In this document: in pieces, positions 7,140 to 15,234 of the stretch
Layout: each line of letters opens with the position of its first letter
Numbering within the stretch: position 1 is the first letter of the stretch
Source: Actinomycetes bacterium
Lineage (GTDB): Bacteria > Actinomycetota > Actinomycetes > Actinomycetales > Microbacteriaceae
Assembly (NCBI GenBank): GCA_023431405.1
Contig: JAEYVZ010000094.1
Coordinates: forward strand, 1 to 20,704
Direction: 5' to 3'
Length of the DNA stretch: 20,704 nt
Program-made: the position numbers and the translations under genes
Notes under the pieces: generated by a model
Seen by the model: the letters and a program-made list of their open reading frames with translations, nothing else
Database searches by the model: none
Told to the model about the DNA's origin: nothing

Positions 7140-7685
7140 TCACCGCTTCGCGGCGGACTCGACGAGAGCGATGAGCGCTTCCATGTCGGGGCCCTGCGGA
7201 ACGGGGCCGGGGACAACGCCCTGGTCGAGCGCGTTGTTGAAGTAGAGGCCGTCGCTCACGAGCAGCACGAGCTGCAATGCCGTCTCGTCGCGCGTGTGCG
7301 GACGAAGGGCGTCTTCCCATTCCTGTCGGATGCGTCGGAGTGCGTGCGCTGCGCCCGTGTTCCCGCTCTGTGCGAGCTTCGAGGCGGCCAGGAGTGCACG
7401 ATCGACGGGGGAGTCCTCCATGACCGACGTGCGGATGAACGCGGCGACGATTCCGCTCGGATCGGCCGCCATGTCGGCGATGTCCTCGCGGACCAGCTCC
7501 TCGAGGCGCTCGAGGAGCGCTCCTTCGAGTGCCTCCTTCGTGGCGAAGTGGTACAGCAGCCCGCCCTTGGAGACGCCGGCCGCGCGGGCCGTGGCGTCCA
7601 TCGTGGCGGCGCGGGCGCCGTCGGCGATGAGGAGCGACTCGAAAGCATCGAGCACGGTCTCGCGGGCGCGGGGCGGTCGGCTCAT
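7140..7685 (-). CDS. TetR-family transcriptional regulator
   Basis: This is a 181-aa repressor. The N-terminal HTH spans about residues 8-48, with the family signature TMDATARAAGVSKGGLLYHF followed by ATKEALEGALLERLEE. The C-terminal ligand domain is variable, as usual. The start is the ATG at 7685 (MSRPPRARETVL). The frame is open to 7970, but that stretch is antisense to the exporter gene. The mRNA looks leaderless, with TACGAT (complement of 7692-7697) 6 nt before the ATG, the same arrangement as the GntR gene. It diverges from an MFS exporter across 61 bp containing a TetR-type operator, so it most likely represses that exporter and is relieved by an exported compound. Confidence 0.93.
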   Translation of the reverse strand: MSRPPRARETVLDAFESLLIADGARAATMDATARAAGVSKGGLLYHFATKEALEGALLERLEELVREDIADMAADPSGIVAAFIRTSVMEDSPVDRALLAASKLAQSGNTGAAHALRRIRQEWEDALRPHTRDETALQLVLLVSDGLYFNNALDQGVVPGPVPQGPDMEALIALVESAAKR

Positions 7686-7691
7686 GGCTCG

Positions 7692-7746
7692 ATCGTATCG
7701 ACGAGGGCTCGCACGCCTGATACTATACCGGCTGGACGGTATACAA
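7692..7746. promoter_or_regulatory. Divergent tetR/exporter control region with a TetR-type operator
   Basis: TATACCG (7724-7730) and CGGTATA (7737-7743) form a perfect 7-bp inverted repeat with a 6-bp spacer, resembling the ATACCG-N6-CGGTAT operators of several TetR proteins. It overlaps a -10 candidate TACTAT (7721-7726) and the predicted start of the rightward transcript, and ends 3 bp before the exporter ATG. The leftward -10 (TACGAT, complement of 7692-7697) lies about 27 bp away, so autoregulation would require a second site or looping. Confidence 0.7.
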
Positions 7747-9324
7747 ATGACTTCTGCGCACTCCGAATCGACGATCTCGGCATCTCGCCCTACGGCGCCC
7801 CTCAGCGACAGCGGAGAAGGTGAACGTGTCGGCTGGCGCGGGTGGGCGGCCCTCATCGTCCTGATGCTGCCGGTGCTGCTCGTCTCCGTGGACAACACCG
7901 TGCTGAGCTTCGCTCTGCCGGCGATCGCTGTCGACCTCGCGCCCTCGAGCGCGGAGCAGCTGTGGATCATCGACGCCTATCCGCTCGTGCTCGCAGGGCT
8001 CCTCGTCACGATGGGCACCCTCGGCGACCGCTTCGGCCGGCGGCGGATGCTGCTGATCGGCGCGATCGGCTTCGCTGCGGTGTCGGTGCTCGCCGCGTTC
8101 GCCACGACGGCTTCACTGCTCATCGCCGCCCGGGCGGGCATGGGCGTCTTCGGTGCGATGCTCATGCCGTCGACGCTGTCACTGCTGCGGAGCATCTTCA
8201 CCCACCGCGACCAGCGGCGCCTCGCCATCGCCGTGTGGGCGTCCATGTTCTCGGCCGGCGCAGCGCTCGGACCGATCGTCGGTGGGCTCCTGCTGCAGCA
8301 TTTCTCTTGGGGGAGTGTCTTCCTCCTGTCGGTCCCCGTGCTCGTCCCCTTGCTCGTCCTCGCCCCCCTCCTCGTCCCGGAGAGCCGTGATCCCCACCCG
8401 GGGCGCGTCGACCTCCTCAGCATCGTGCTGTCGATGGCGACGATGGTGCCCGTGGTCTATGCGATCAAGGAGACCGCTGTGCACGGGGTCGGTCTCCTCC
8501 CGCTGGCATTGGCCGGCGCGGGAGCGATGTTCGGCTGGCTGTTCGTGCGTCGACAGCTCGCCTCGCCCCATCCGATGCTCGACATGACGCTCTTCCGGCG
8601 CGGCATGTTCAGCGGTGCCCTCGTCGTGAATCTCCTCAGCGTCATCGCCCTGGTCGGATTCCTCTACTTCGTCTCGCAGCACCTGCAGCTCATCGTCGGG
8701 CTGTCGCCGGTCGACGCCGGTCTCGCGCTGGTCCCGGGGATGCTGGCGATGATCGTCGCGGGCCTCCTCGTCGTCCCGATCTCACGTCGTGTCGCACCGC
8801 ACATCGTGGTTCCCGCGGGTCTGGGCTTCTCCGTCATGGCCTACCTCCTCGTGCCCGCGTCGGTCGGTTCGGGAGCGCTCTGGATGCTCGTGGGGGCATT
8901 CCTCCTCCTCGGCATCGGCATCGGTGCGGCCGAGACGGTCTCGAACGACCTGATCCTCACGAGCGCGCCACCGGCGAAGGCGGGCGCCGCCAGCGCGGTC
9001 TCGGAGACCGCATACGAATTCGGCGCGGTGCTCGGCACGACGGTGCTCGGCGGCATCCTGACCGCTGTCTACCGCGCCCAGCTGGTCGTGCCGGAGGGCA
9101 TCGCTCCGGAGGTGGCTGCGCCGGCGCGCGAGACCCTGGCCGGTGCCGTGGCCGCCGCAGGTCGTCTCGAGGGCGATCTGGCAGTCGCGCTGCGGGACGC
9201 GGCTGCTGCCGCGTTCGACTCCGGAGTGGGCATCACCGCGCTCATCGGTGCCGCCCTCGTGGGAATCGCGGCGGTCGTCGCGGCCACTACGCTGGTACCA
9301 GCCCGCTCCGCGCCGGTCGACTGA
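7747..9324 (+). CDS. MFS drug exporter, DHA2 (14-TM) family
   Basis: This is a proton-coupled exporter of the major facilitator superfamily in the cytoplasmic membrane (525 aa). It resembles the QacA/SmvA/LfrA group of 14-helix transporters. The first helix carries VSVDNTVLSFALPAI (47-61, the DHA2 motif D1 region). The helix 2-3 loop has motif A (GDRFGRRR, 93-100), and GAALGPIVGG matches motif C of antiporters. Many further hydrophobic segments follow, ending near residue 520. The ATG at 7747 is placed just after the TetR operator with only a weak ribosome site. The substrate is unknown; cationic biocides or dyes are typical for the family. The divergent TetR gene and operator indicate inducible expression. 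Confidence 0.9.
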   Translation: MTSAHSESTISASRPTAPLSDSGEGERVGWRGWAALIVLMLPVLLVSVDNTVLSFALPAIAVDLAPSSAEQLWIIDAYPLVLAGLLVTMGTLGDRFGRRRMLLIGAIGFAAVSVLAAFATTASLLIAARAGMGVFGAMLMPSTLSLLRSIFTHRDQRRLAIAVWASMFSAGAALGPIVGGLLLQHFSWGSVFLLSVPVLVPLLVLAPLLVPESRDPHPGRVDLLSIVLSMATMVPVVYAIKETAVHGVGLLPLALAGAGAMFGWLFVRRQLASPHPMLDMTLFRRGMFSGALVVNLLSVIALVGFLYFVSQHLQLIVGLSPVDAGLALVPGMLAMIVAGLLVVPISRRVAPHIVVPAGLGFSVMAYLLVPASVGSGALWMLVGAFLLLGIGIGAAETVSNDLILTSAPPAKAGAASAVSETAYEFGAVLGTTVLGGILTAVYRAQLVVPEGIAPEVAAPARETLAGAVAAAGRLEGDLAVALRDAAAAAFDSGVGITALIGAALVGIAAVVAATTLVPARSAPVD

Positions 9325-9370
9325 GCGCACGATCTGCGGGCGATCCGTCGCATCGATCCCGAGGAGTGCA

Positions 9371-10435
9371 ATGTCGCCCGCGTCCCACCGGACTGTCCGT
9401 CTCGCCCTGATCCCCGGAGACGGGATCGGCCCCGAGGTCGTCGCGGAAGCGGAGAAGGTGCTCGACGCGGTCTGCGCCGGATCCGACGTCACCTTCGACA
9501 AGACGCGGTTCTCCCTCGGCGCGGCACGATTCCTCGAGACCGGCGACACGCTCACCGACGACGACCTGTCGTCGATCAAGGGCCACGATGCGATCCTGCT
9601 CGGCGCCGTGGGCGGCGCACCGGGCGACCCGCGTCTGGCCAAGGCGAACATCGAGCGTGGGCTTCTCCTGAAGCTGCGGTTCGAGCTCGACCACTACGTG
9701 AACCTCCGCCCGTCGAAGCTGTATCCGGGGGTGCCGGGGCCGCTCGCCGACCCCGGTGACATCGACTTCGTCGTCGTGCGGGAAGGCACCGAAGGGCCCT
9801 ACGTCGGCAACGGAGGATCCATCCGCACGGGGACGCCGCAGGAGGTCGCCAACGAGACGAGCGTCAACACCGCCTACGGTGTCGAGCGCGTCGTCCGATA
9901 CGCGTTCGCCCAGGCCGAGAAGCGTCGGCGGAAGCTGACCCTCGTGCACAAGACGAACGTGCTGGTGCACGCCGGCGGCATCTGGAAGCGCATCGTCGAT
10001 GCGGTGGCACTGGAGTACCCGCAGGTCGACGTAGACTACCTCCACGTCGATGCGGCCACCATCTTCCTGGTCACGAACCCCGGCCGGTTCGACGTGATCG
10101 TCACCGACAACCTTTTCGGCGACATCCTCACCGACCTGGCCGGCGCCGTCACCGGAGGCATCGGCCTCGCCGCTTCGGGGAACATCAACCCCGACGGCGC
10201 CTTCCCGTCGATGTTCGAGCCCGTCCACGGTTCGGCGCCGGACATCGCGGGCCAGCAGAAGGCCGATCCCACGGCCGCGATCCTCTCCACGGCGATGCTC
10301 CTCGACCATCTCGGGCTCGCCGAGCAGTCGCAGCGCGTCATCCGCGCCGTCGAGGAGGACATCGCCGCACGGGGCACCGCCCCGCGCACCACCCCGCAGA
10401 TCGGCGACGCCATCGCCGAGCGCGTCCAGGCGTAA
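9371..10435 (+). CDS. leuB: 3-isopropylmalate dehydrogenase
   Basis: This cytosolic NAD- and Mg-dependent enzyme carries out oxidative decarboxylation of 3-isopropylmalate in leucine synthesis. The 354-residue product has the isocitrate/isopropylmalate dehydrogenase fold signatures: LIPGDGIGPEV (13-23), LLGAVGGAPGDP, the substrate-site RPSKLYPG and VHKTNVL segments, the metal site DNLFGDILTDL, and the NAD-binding HGSAPDIAG. GAGGAG lies 4 nt before the ATG. It follows the MFS exporter by 46 nt and precedes ilvE by 52 nt. TACGCT at 9288-9293, inside the 3' end of the exporter gene and next to the 12-bp palindrome GCTGGTACCAGC, could be its own -10, but this is weak. No T-box or leader-peptide attenuator was seen. 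Confidence 0.97.
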   Translation: MSPASHRTVRLALIPGDGIGPEVVAEAEKVLDAVCAGSDVTFDKTRFSLGAARFLETGDTLTDDDLSSIKGHDAILLGAVGGAPGDPRLAKANIERGLLLKLRFELDHYVNLRPSKLYPGVPGPLADPGDIDFVVVREGTEGPYVGNGGSIRTGTPQEVANETSVNTAYGVERVVRYAFAQAEKRRRKLTLVHKTNVLVHAGGIWKRIVDAVALEYPQVDVDYLHVDAATIFLVTNPGRFDVIVTDNLFGDILTDLAGAVTGGIGLAASGNINPDGAFPSMFEPVHGSAPDIAGQQKADPTAAILSTAMLLDHLGLAEQSQRVIRAVEEDIAARGTAPRTTPQIGDAIAERVQA

Positions 10436-10487
10436 TCTGGAACCGCCTGCCGACCCCGTCGACGGCATGCATGGAACAGGATTGAAC

Positions 10488-11588
10488 ATGACCCTCACCG
10501 ACACCGACACCGCGACCGCCCCGCTGCAGTTCGCCGTCACCAGGAACCTTGCGGCGACCTCGCCCGCCGAGCGCGAGGAGCTCCTCCGCGATCCGGTCTT
10601 CGGCACGACGTTCACCGACCACATGGTCGACATCTGCTGGTCCGCCAAGGGCGGATGGCACCGGCCGCGCGTGCAGCCGTACGGTCCGATCTCCCTCGAC
10701 CCTGCCGCCGCGGTGCTCCACTACGGACAGGAGATCTTCGAGGGCATCAAGGCCTATCGCCACGCCGACGGCTCGATCCACACCTTCCGCCCCGAAGACA
10801 ATGCTCGCCGGCTGCAGCGCAGCGCGCGCCGCCTCGCATTGCCGGAGCTCCCCGTCGAGTACTTCGTGCAGTCGCTGCGGGAGCTGATCGCCGTGGACGG
10901 CGAGTGGGTCCCCTCCGGTGACGACCAGAGTCTCTACCTGCGCCCCTTCATGTTCGCGAAGGAGGCGTTCCTTGGGGTGCGTCCGGCGAACAAGGTGGCC
11001 TACTACCTCATCGCGAGCCCCGTCGCCGCGTACTTCAAGGGCGGTGCGAAGCCCGTCTCGATCTGGCTCAGCGAGGACTACGCACGCGCAGGCAAGGGCG
11101 GAACGGGCGCGGCCAAGACCGGCGGCAACTACGCGGCGAGCCTTCTGCCGCAGGCCGAGGCGTACGAGCAGGGCTGCGACCAGGTCGTGTTCCTCGACCC
11201 GGACGGCAACGTCGAAGAACTCGGCGGCATGAACATCGTCTTCGTCCACAAGGACGGCACTCTCGTGACGCCCCAGTCCGAATCGATTCTCGAGGGCATC
11301 ACCCGCGAGTCGCTCCTGCAGCTCGCCCGCGACCGCGGCCACCGCGTCGAGGCCCGCAGCGTCTCGCTCCAGGAGTGGCGCGACGGAGTGGCATCCGGTG
11401 ACATCGTCGAGGTGTTCGCGTGCGGCACCGCCGCTGTCGTGGCGCCCATCGGCACGCTGAAGGGCCGGGGCTTCGTCGATGAGCAGCCGCGCGGATCGCT
11501 CGCTCTCGAGCTTCGTCAGCATCTCACCGACATCCAATACGGTCGCGCCGAGGACACGCACGGCTGGCTGCTCCGGCTGGACGCCTGA
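10488..11588 (+). CDS. ilvE: Branched-chain amino acid aminotransferase
   Basis: This PLP-dependent, fold-type IV transaminase (366 aa) carries out the last step of valine, leucine and isoleucine synthesis. Visible signatures are HYGQEIFEGIKAYRH, the PLP lysine K210 in GTGAAKTGGNYA, the DEVVFLD-like segment DQVVFLDPDG, EELGGMNI and the GTAAVV phosphate-binding loop. I prefer the ATG at 10488, which has CAGGA 6 nt upstream, to an in-frame ATG at 10467 that would add seven residues and lacks a ribosome site. It sits between leuB and an FAH-family gene that starts 1 nt after its stop, so these are probably one transcript. Confidence 0.96.
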   Translation: MTLTDTDTATAPLQFAVTRNLAATSPAEREELLRDPVFGTTFTDHMVDICWSAKGGWHRPRVQPYGPISLDPAAAVLHYGQEIFEGIKAYRHADGSIHTFRPEDNARRLQRSARRLALPELPVEYFVQSLRELIAVDGEWVPSGDDQSLYLRPFMFAKEAFLGVRPANKVAYYLIASPVAAYFKGGAKPVSIWLSEDYARAGKGGTGAAKTGGNYAASLLPQAEAYEQGCDQVVFLDPDGNVEELGGMNIVFVHKDGTLVTPQSESILEGITRESLLQLARDRGHRVEARSVSLQEWRDGVASGDIVEVFACGTAAVVAPIGTLKGRGFVDEQPRGSLALELRQHLTDIQYGRAEDTHGWLLRLDA

Positions 11589-11589
11589 C

Positions 11590-12357
11590 GTGCAGATCGC
11601 CCGGTTCAGCCACGACGAACGGCTCCGCTTCGGCATCATCGACGACGGCGAGCTGGTCGTCCTCGCCGGTGACCCGCTGTTCGCCGGATTCGACACCACC
11701 GGGGAGCGCGTCGCACTGGCCGAGGCCACGCTTCTCGCCCCCGTGATCCCGCGCTCGAAGGTCGTCTGCGTGGGGAAGAACTACCGCGACCATGCGGCTG
11801 AGATGGGGGGAGAGGCACCGACGGAGCCGCTTCTGTTCCTCAAGCCGAACACCGCGGTGATCGGTCCGGATGATGTCATCGTGCGCCCGCGGCACTCGCA
11901 GCGCACCGACTTCGAGGGCGAGCTGGCCGTCGTCATCGGCCGTGTCGCCAAGGACGTGCCAGCGGAACGCGCGCTCGATTACGTGTTCGGCTACACCGTG
12001 GCCAACGATGTGACCGCGAGAGACCTCCAGCGCTCGGACGGACAGTGGGCGCGCGCGAAGGGATTCGACACCTTCTGCCCGCTCGGCCCCGTGATCGAGA
12101 CCGAGTTCGACCTCGCCGGCGGTGCACGTATCGTGTCACGGGTGAACGGCGACGTCCGTCAAGACGGACCGATCAGCGACATGGTGCATTCCGTTCCCGA
12201 CATCATCGCCTACGCGTCGGCGGCGTTCACGCTGCTTCCTGGAGACGTGATCCTCACCGGCACACCGGCGGGCATCGGCCCGTTCGAGGCCGGGGACACG
12301 CTCGAGGTCGAGATCACCGGCATCGGAGTGCTGCGCAACACGGCGCGCGATGCCTGA
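11590..12357 (+). CDS. FAH-family protein of the gltX neighbourhood, substrate unknown
   Basis: This is a fumarylacetoacetate-hydrolase family enzyme of 255 aa, a paralogue of the hydrolase at 2137-3006. Metal ligands are E109 and E111 (FEGELA) and D140 (ANDVTARD). The lid histidine is H68 (NYRDHAAE), and the LTGTPAGIG loop lies near 222-230. The GTG start at 11590 lies 1 nt after the ilvE stop with no clear ribosome site, implying coupled translation. The next gene overlaps its end by 8 nt. Characterised relatives include acylpyruvases, oxaloacetate decarboxylases and oxaloacetate tautomerases; none can be chosen from sequence alone. A gene of this family also lies next to gltX and an MFS gene in M. 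tuberculosis (Rv2993c, from memory), so the link is old and probably not related to fucose. Confidence 0.9.
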   Translation: MQIARFSHDERLRFGIIDDGELVVLAGDPLFAGFDTTGERVALAEATLLAPVIPRSKVVCVGKNYRDHAAEMGGEAPTEPLLFLKPNTAVIGPDDVIVRPRHSQRTDFEGELAVVIGRVAKDVPAERALDYVFGYTVANDVTARDLQRSDGQWARAKGFDTFCPLGPVIETEFDLAGGARIVSRVNGDVRQDGPISDMVHSVPDIIAYASAAFTLLPGDVILTGTPAGIGPFEAGDTLEVEITGIGVLRNTARDA

Positions 12358-13594
12358 GGCGACCCGGCAGCCGCTTGCGGCAGACACCCCGCAGGTCGTC
12401 GCCGCCACGCAGCGGCGAACGGTACGCGTGCTGGCCGCGGGTCAGGTGCTCGGCGGCATCGCCTTCGGGGCGACGGTGTCGCTCGGCGCGCTGCTGGCCG
12501 CAGATCTGTCCGGTCAGGACGGTCTGTCGGGGCTCGCCACGGCATCGGTCACCCTCGGTGCCTCGCTCTGCGCGATCCCGCTCGCGCGGCTGGCGGCACG
12601 GCGGGGCCGGCGTTTCGCGCTCACGCTCGGCAACCTGTTCGCCCTCGTCGGGATCGCGGTCGTCCTCCTCGCCGTGGCTCAGCGCCTGTTCCCGCTGCTG
12701 CTGGCGGGCGTCATCCTCATCGGCGCCGGCAACGCCGGAAACCTGCAGTCGCGCTTCGCGGCGACGGATCTGTCCGTTCCGCAGCGTCGCGGTCGGGATC
12801 TCGGCACGGTCGTGTGGGCGACCACCGTCGGCGGGGTGCTCGGACCGCTCATGCTGGCGCCGGGGGAGGTCGTGGGCGCGGCGCTCGGGATGCCGCCGCT
12901 GACGGGCGCGTATGCGTTCTCGATCGTCGCTCAGGCGTGCGCGTTCGTTCTCTACATCGTCGCACTGCGTCCGGACCCTCTCCTCATGGCTCAGCGGATC
13001 GCCAGGTCGGTGGACGCTCGAGCCGGGGGCGTGGTGGAGGTCGACCGGCCTGTCGCCGCTCGCTACGCGATGTTCGCCGTCGCCGGATCGCATGTCGTGA
13101 TGGCCTCCGTCATGGCGATGACACCGGTGCACCTGTCGCATCTGGCCCCGGAGCACGTCACCGTCATCGTGGGCACGACGATCGCCCTGCATGTCTTCGG
13201 CATGTACGGACTCTCACCCGTCTTCGGTGTGCTCGCCGATCGCTGGGGTCGCATCCCGACAGTGCTTCTCGGACAGGCGCTGCTGGCGGCGTCGCTGCTG
13301 ACGGCGGCCGTCGCCCCCGACAACCAATGGGCGGTGCTCGCTGCCCTCTTCCTGCTGGGCCTCGGGTGGAGCGCCGCCACGGTGGCGGGCGCGGCGCTTC
13401 TCACCGAGAGCACGGTCACGCAGATGCGCCCGCGACGGCAGGGTCTGAGCGACACCCTCATGACGTTCAGCGCCGCTGTCGGCGCGGTGCTCGCCGGCGG
13501 CATCCTGACGTGGATCGGGTACGGCGGCCTTGCCCTCGTCGCGCTGTCGGTCGTGACGCTCGTGACTGTCCTGTCGCCGTACGCGCGCCGCTGA
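12350..13594 (+). CDS. MFS transporter, 12-TM, substrate unknown
   Basis: This is a major facilitator superfamily membrane protein of 414 aa. Helix-forming segments begin at about residue 26 (VRVLAAGQVLGGIAFGATVSL). Loop 2-3 has a weak motif A (ARLAARRGRR), and the matching loop in the second half is clearer (GVLADRWGRIPTVLLG). The ATG overlaps the stop of the FAH gene by 8 nt, so the two are co-translated. Export or import cannot be decided. An MFS gene also sits beside the FAH-family gene and gltX in M. tuberculosis (Rv2994, from memory), so it may be the orthologue. No cognate regulator is adjacent. Confidence 0.88.
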   Translation: MPEATRQPLAADTPQVVAATQRRTVRVLAAGQVLGGIAFGATVSLGALLAADLSGQDGLSGLATASVTLGASLCAIPLARLAARRGRRFALTLGNLFALVGIAVVLLAVAQRLFPLLLAGVILIGAGNAGNLQSRFAATDLSVPQRRGRDLGTVVWATTVGGVLGPLMLAPGEVVGAALGMPPLTGAYAFSIVAQACAFVLYIVALRPDPLLMAQRIARSVDARAGGVVEVDRPVAARYAMFAVAGSHVVMASVMAMTPVHLSHLAPEHVTVIVGTTIALHVFGMYGLSPVFGVLADRWGRIPTVLLGQALLAASLLTAAVAPDNQWAVLAALFLLGLGWSAATVAGAALLTESTVTQMRPRRQGLSDTLMTFSAAVGAVLAGGILTWIGYGGLALVALSVVTLVTVLSPYARR

Positions 13595-13612
13595 GCCGGT
13601 GGCGGAGCGAAC

Positions 13613-13618
13613 TAGACT
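13613..13618 (+). promoter_or_regulatory. -10 box of a predicted leaderless gltX mRNA
   Basis: TAGACT ends 7 nt before the gltX ATG, placing the start of transcription at or within a base or two of the initiation codon. It falls in the 31-nt gap after the MFS stop. This would let gltX be made independently of the upstream genes. The same hexamer also forms the tRNA-Gln -10 at 15197-15202. Confidence 0.5.
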
Positions 13619-13625
13619 GGACAGG

Positions 13626-15140
13626 ATGTCTGCAGCGATCGATCCCCGCACCACCACCGCCACCGGAACCGACGTCCGTGTGCGCTTCTGCCCGTCTCCG
13701 ACAGGGCTTCCGCACGTCGGCATGGTGCGCACGGCGCTCTACAACTGGGCGTACGCGCGCCACACGGGGGGCAAGCTCATCTTCCGCGTCGAGGACACCG
13801 ACGCCGCGCGCGACAGCGAGGAGAGCTACCGCCAGCTCGTCGACGCGCTGACCTGGCTGGAGATCGACTGGGACGAGGGGGTCGAGAAGGGCGGTCCGCA
13901 CGGCCCCTACCGGCAGTCCCAGCGCGGGGACATCTATGCCGAGGTGCTGCAGAAGCTCATCGAGGCGGGCCTGGTGTACGAGTCGTACTCGACCGCCGAA
14001 GAGATCGACGCCCGCAACGAGGCCAACGGGCGCGCCAAGCAGCTCGGGTACGACAACCACGACCGCACCCTCACCGACGAGCAGAAGGCGGCGTTCCGGG
14101 CAGAGGGACGGCAGCCCGCTTGGCGGCTGCGCGTTCCCGACCACGACCTCACGTATGTCGACCTCATCCGCGGCGAGGTGACGTTCCCGGCCGGCTCCTT
14201 CCCCGACTTCGTCATCGTGCGTGCCGGCGGACAAGCGCTCTACACGTTCACCAACCCGGTCGACGACGCGCTGATGGGCATCACCCATGTCATCCGCGGC
14301 GAAGACCTGATGCCGTCCACGGCGCGTCAGCTCGCGCTGTACGCGGCCCTCATCGAGGCGGGCGTGACGACCTTCGTCCCGCGGTTCGGGCACATGCCGC
14401 TCGTGCTGGGAGAGACGGGAACGAAGAAGCTCTCCAAGCGCGACCCGAAGGCCGACCTCTTCCTCCAGCGTGAGAAGGGGTTCATCCACGAAGGGCTGCT
14501 GAACTACCTTGCGCTTCTCGGGTGGTCGATCGCCCCCGATCGCGATGTCTTCACGCTCGAGGAGTTCATCGCCGCCTTCGACATCGCCGACGTGAACCCG
14601 AACCCCGCCCGCTTCGACCAGAAGAAGGCCGAGTCGATCAACGGCGACCACATCCGTATGCTCGACCAGGCCGATTTCGCGGCGCGTCTCGTGCCCTACC
14701 TGGCCGCGGCAGGCCTTGTGGCGGAGCCCCCTACTCCGGAGCAGCAGCGGCTTCTGGATGCTGCGGCCCCGCTCGTGCAGGAGCGCATGCAGCTGCTGGG
14801 GGAGGCGCCCGGACTCCTCGGGTTCCTCTTCCGCGACACGGTCGTGTACGACGAAGACGCGCTCGCAGGGCTTCCCGCCAATGCCGGTGAGGTGCTGGCG
14901 GCATCCGTCGGAGCGCTCGAAGTGGTCTCGGAGCATGAGTTCACCGCTGCCGCCATCCAGGAGGCCCTGTCGGGCGTGCTCATCGAGGGACTCGGCTTGA
15001 AGCCGCGCGTCGCCTACGGGCCACTGCGGGTGGCGGTGAGCGGACGGCGCGTCTCGCCTCCGCTGTTCGAGTCGATGGAGCTGCTCGGCAAGGCCGAATC
15101 GCTGCGTCGCCTCGATGCGCTCGTGCAGCGGGTCGGCTGA
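13626..15140 (+). CDS. gltX: Glutamyl-tRNA synthetase, probably non-discriminating
   Basis: This class I synthetase attaches glutamate to tRNA-Glu and, in organisms lacking GlnRS, to tRNA-Gln. The 504-residue length is typical. The HIGH motif appears as HVGM (30-33, in PSPTGLPHVGMVRTALYNW) and the KMSKS motif as KLSKR (268-272). FRVEDTD and ITHVIRGEDLMPSTARQ mark the active site. The C-terminal helical anticodon-binding domain covers about 330-500. I chose the ATG at 13626 rather than the open frame start at 13599 because of the leaderless -10 at 13613-13618. Most actinobacteria make Gln-tRNA through GatCAB from Glu-tRNA-Gln, which the tRNA-Gln gene 94 nt downstream fits. Non-discrimination is inferred, not read from the sequence. 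Confidence 0.96.
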   Translation: MSAAIDPRTTTATGTDVRVRFCPSPTGLPHVGMVRTALYNWAYARHTGGKLIFRVEDTDAARDSEESYRQLVDALTWLEIDWDEGVEKGGPHGPYRQSQRGDIYAEVLQKLIEAGLVYESYSTAEEIDARNEANGRAKQLGYDNHDRTLTDEQKAAFRAEGRQPAWRLRVPDHDLTYVDLIRGEVTFPAGSFPDFVIVRAGGQALYTFTNPVDDALMGITHVIRGEDLMPSTARQLALYAALIEAGVTTFVPRFGHMPLVLGETGTKKLSKRDPKADLFLQREKGFIHEGLLNYLALLGWSIAPDRDVFTLEEFIAAFDIADVNPNPARFDQKKAESINGDHIRMLDQADFAARLVPYLAAAGLVAEPPTPEQQRLLDAAAPLVQERMQLLGEAPGLLGFLFRDTVVYDEDALAGLPANAGEVLAASVGALEVVSEHEFTAAAIQEALSGVLIEGLGLKPRVAYGPLRVAVSGRRVSPPLFESMELLGKAESLRRLDALVQRVG

Positions 15141-15146
15141 CGGGGA

Positions 15147-15170
15147 GGGAAACGCCCGGCTGCGTCTCCC
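15147..15170 (+). terminator. Hairpin after gltX, possible terminator
   Basis: GGGA-A-ACGC (15147-15155) pairs with GCGT-C-TCCC (15162-15170), with one A/C mismatch and a 6-nt loop, 6 nt after the gltX stop. No strong T-run follows. It lies just before the tRNA promoter, where a terminator would be expected. Confidence 0.4.
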
Positions 15171-15173
15171 GGT

Positions 15174-15202
15174 TTGGACGGGACGTTCCGGTCGGGTAGA
15201 CT
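15174..15202 (+). promoter_or_regulatory. Promoter of tRNA-Gln
   Basis: TTGGAC (15174-15179) and TAGACT (15197-15202) are separated by 17 bp. The predicted start is about 25 nt upstream of the mature tRNA 5' end, a usual distance for a stable-RNA leader. Confidence 0.55.
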
Positions 15203-15234
15203 CGATCCTCGGTGCGACTGAGTCGTACAACCCT

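Noticed and set aside
7294..7746. Upstream extension of the MFS exporter frame
   Set aside because: It lies antisense to the TetR gene and would run through the TetR operator. The transporter homology starts after 7747.
9291..9302. Perfect 12-bp palindrome GCTGGTACCAGC near the end of the exporter gene
   Set aside because: It lies within coding sequence, no longer arms are visible, and a 12-bp palindrome of this kind can arise by chance. It is noted only as a possible neighbour of a weak leuB -10.
9325..9370. Leucine-responsive attenuator or T-box before leuB
   Set aside because: The 46-nt gap is too short for a T-box and has no run of Leu codons or terminator hairpin.
9287..10648. Minus-strand frame of 453 codons opposite leuB
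   Set aside because: It covers leuB and part of ilvE on the other strand. The translation is low-complexity D/R/G/V-rich with no family signature.
13467..15230. Minus-strand frame of 587 codons opposite gltX
   Set aside because: It is antisense to gltX, whose HVGM and KLSKR motifs are intact. No independent evidence of coding.
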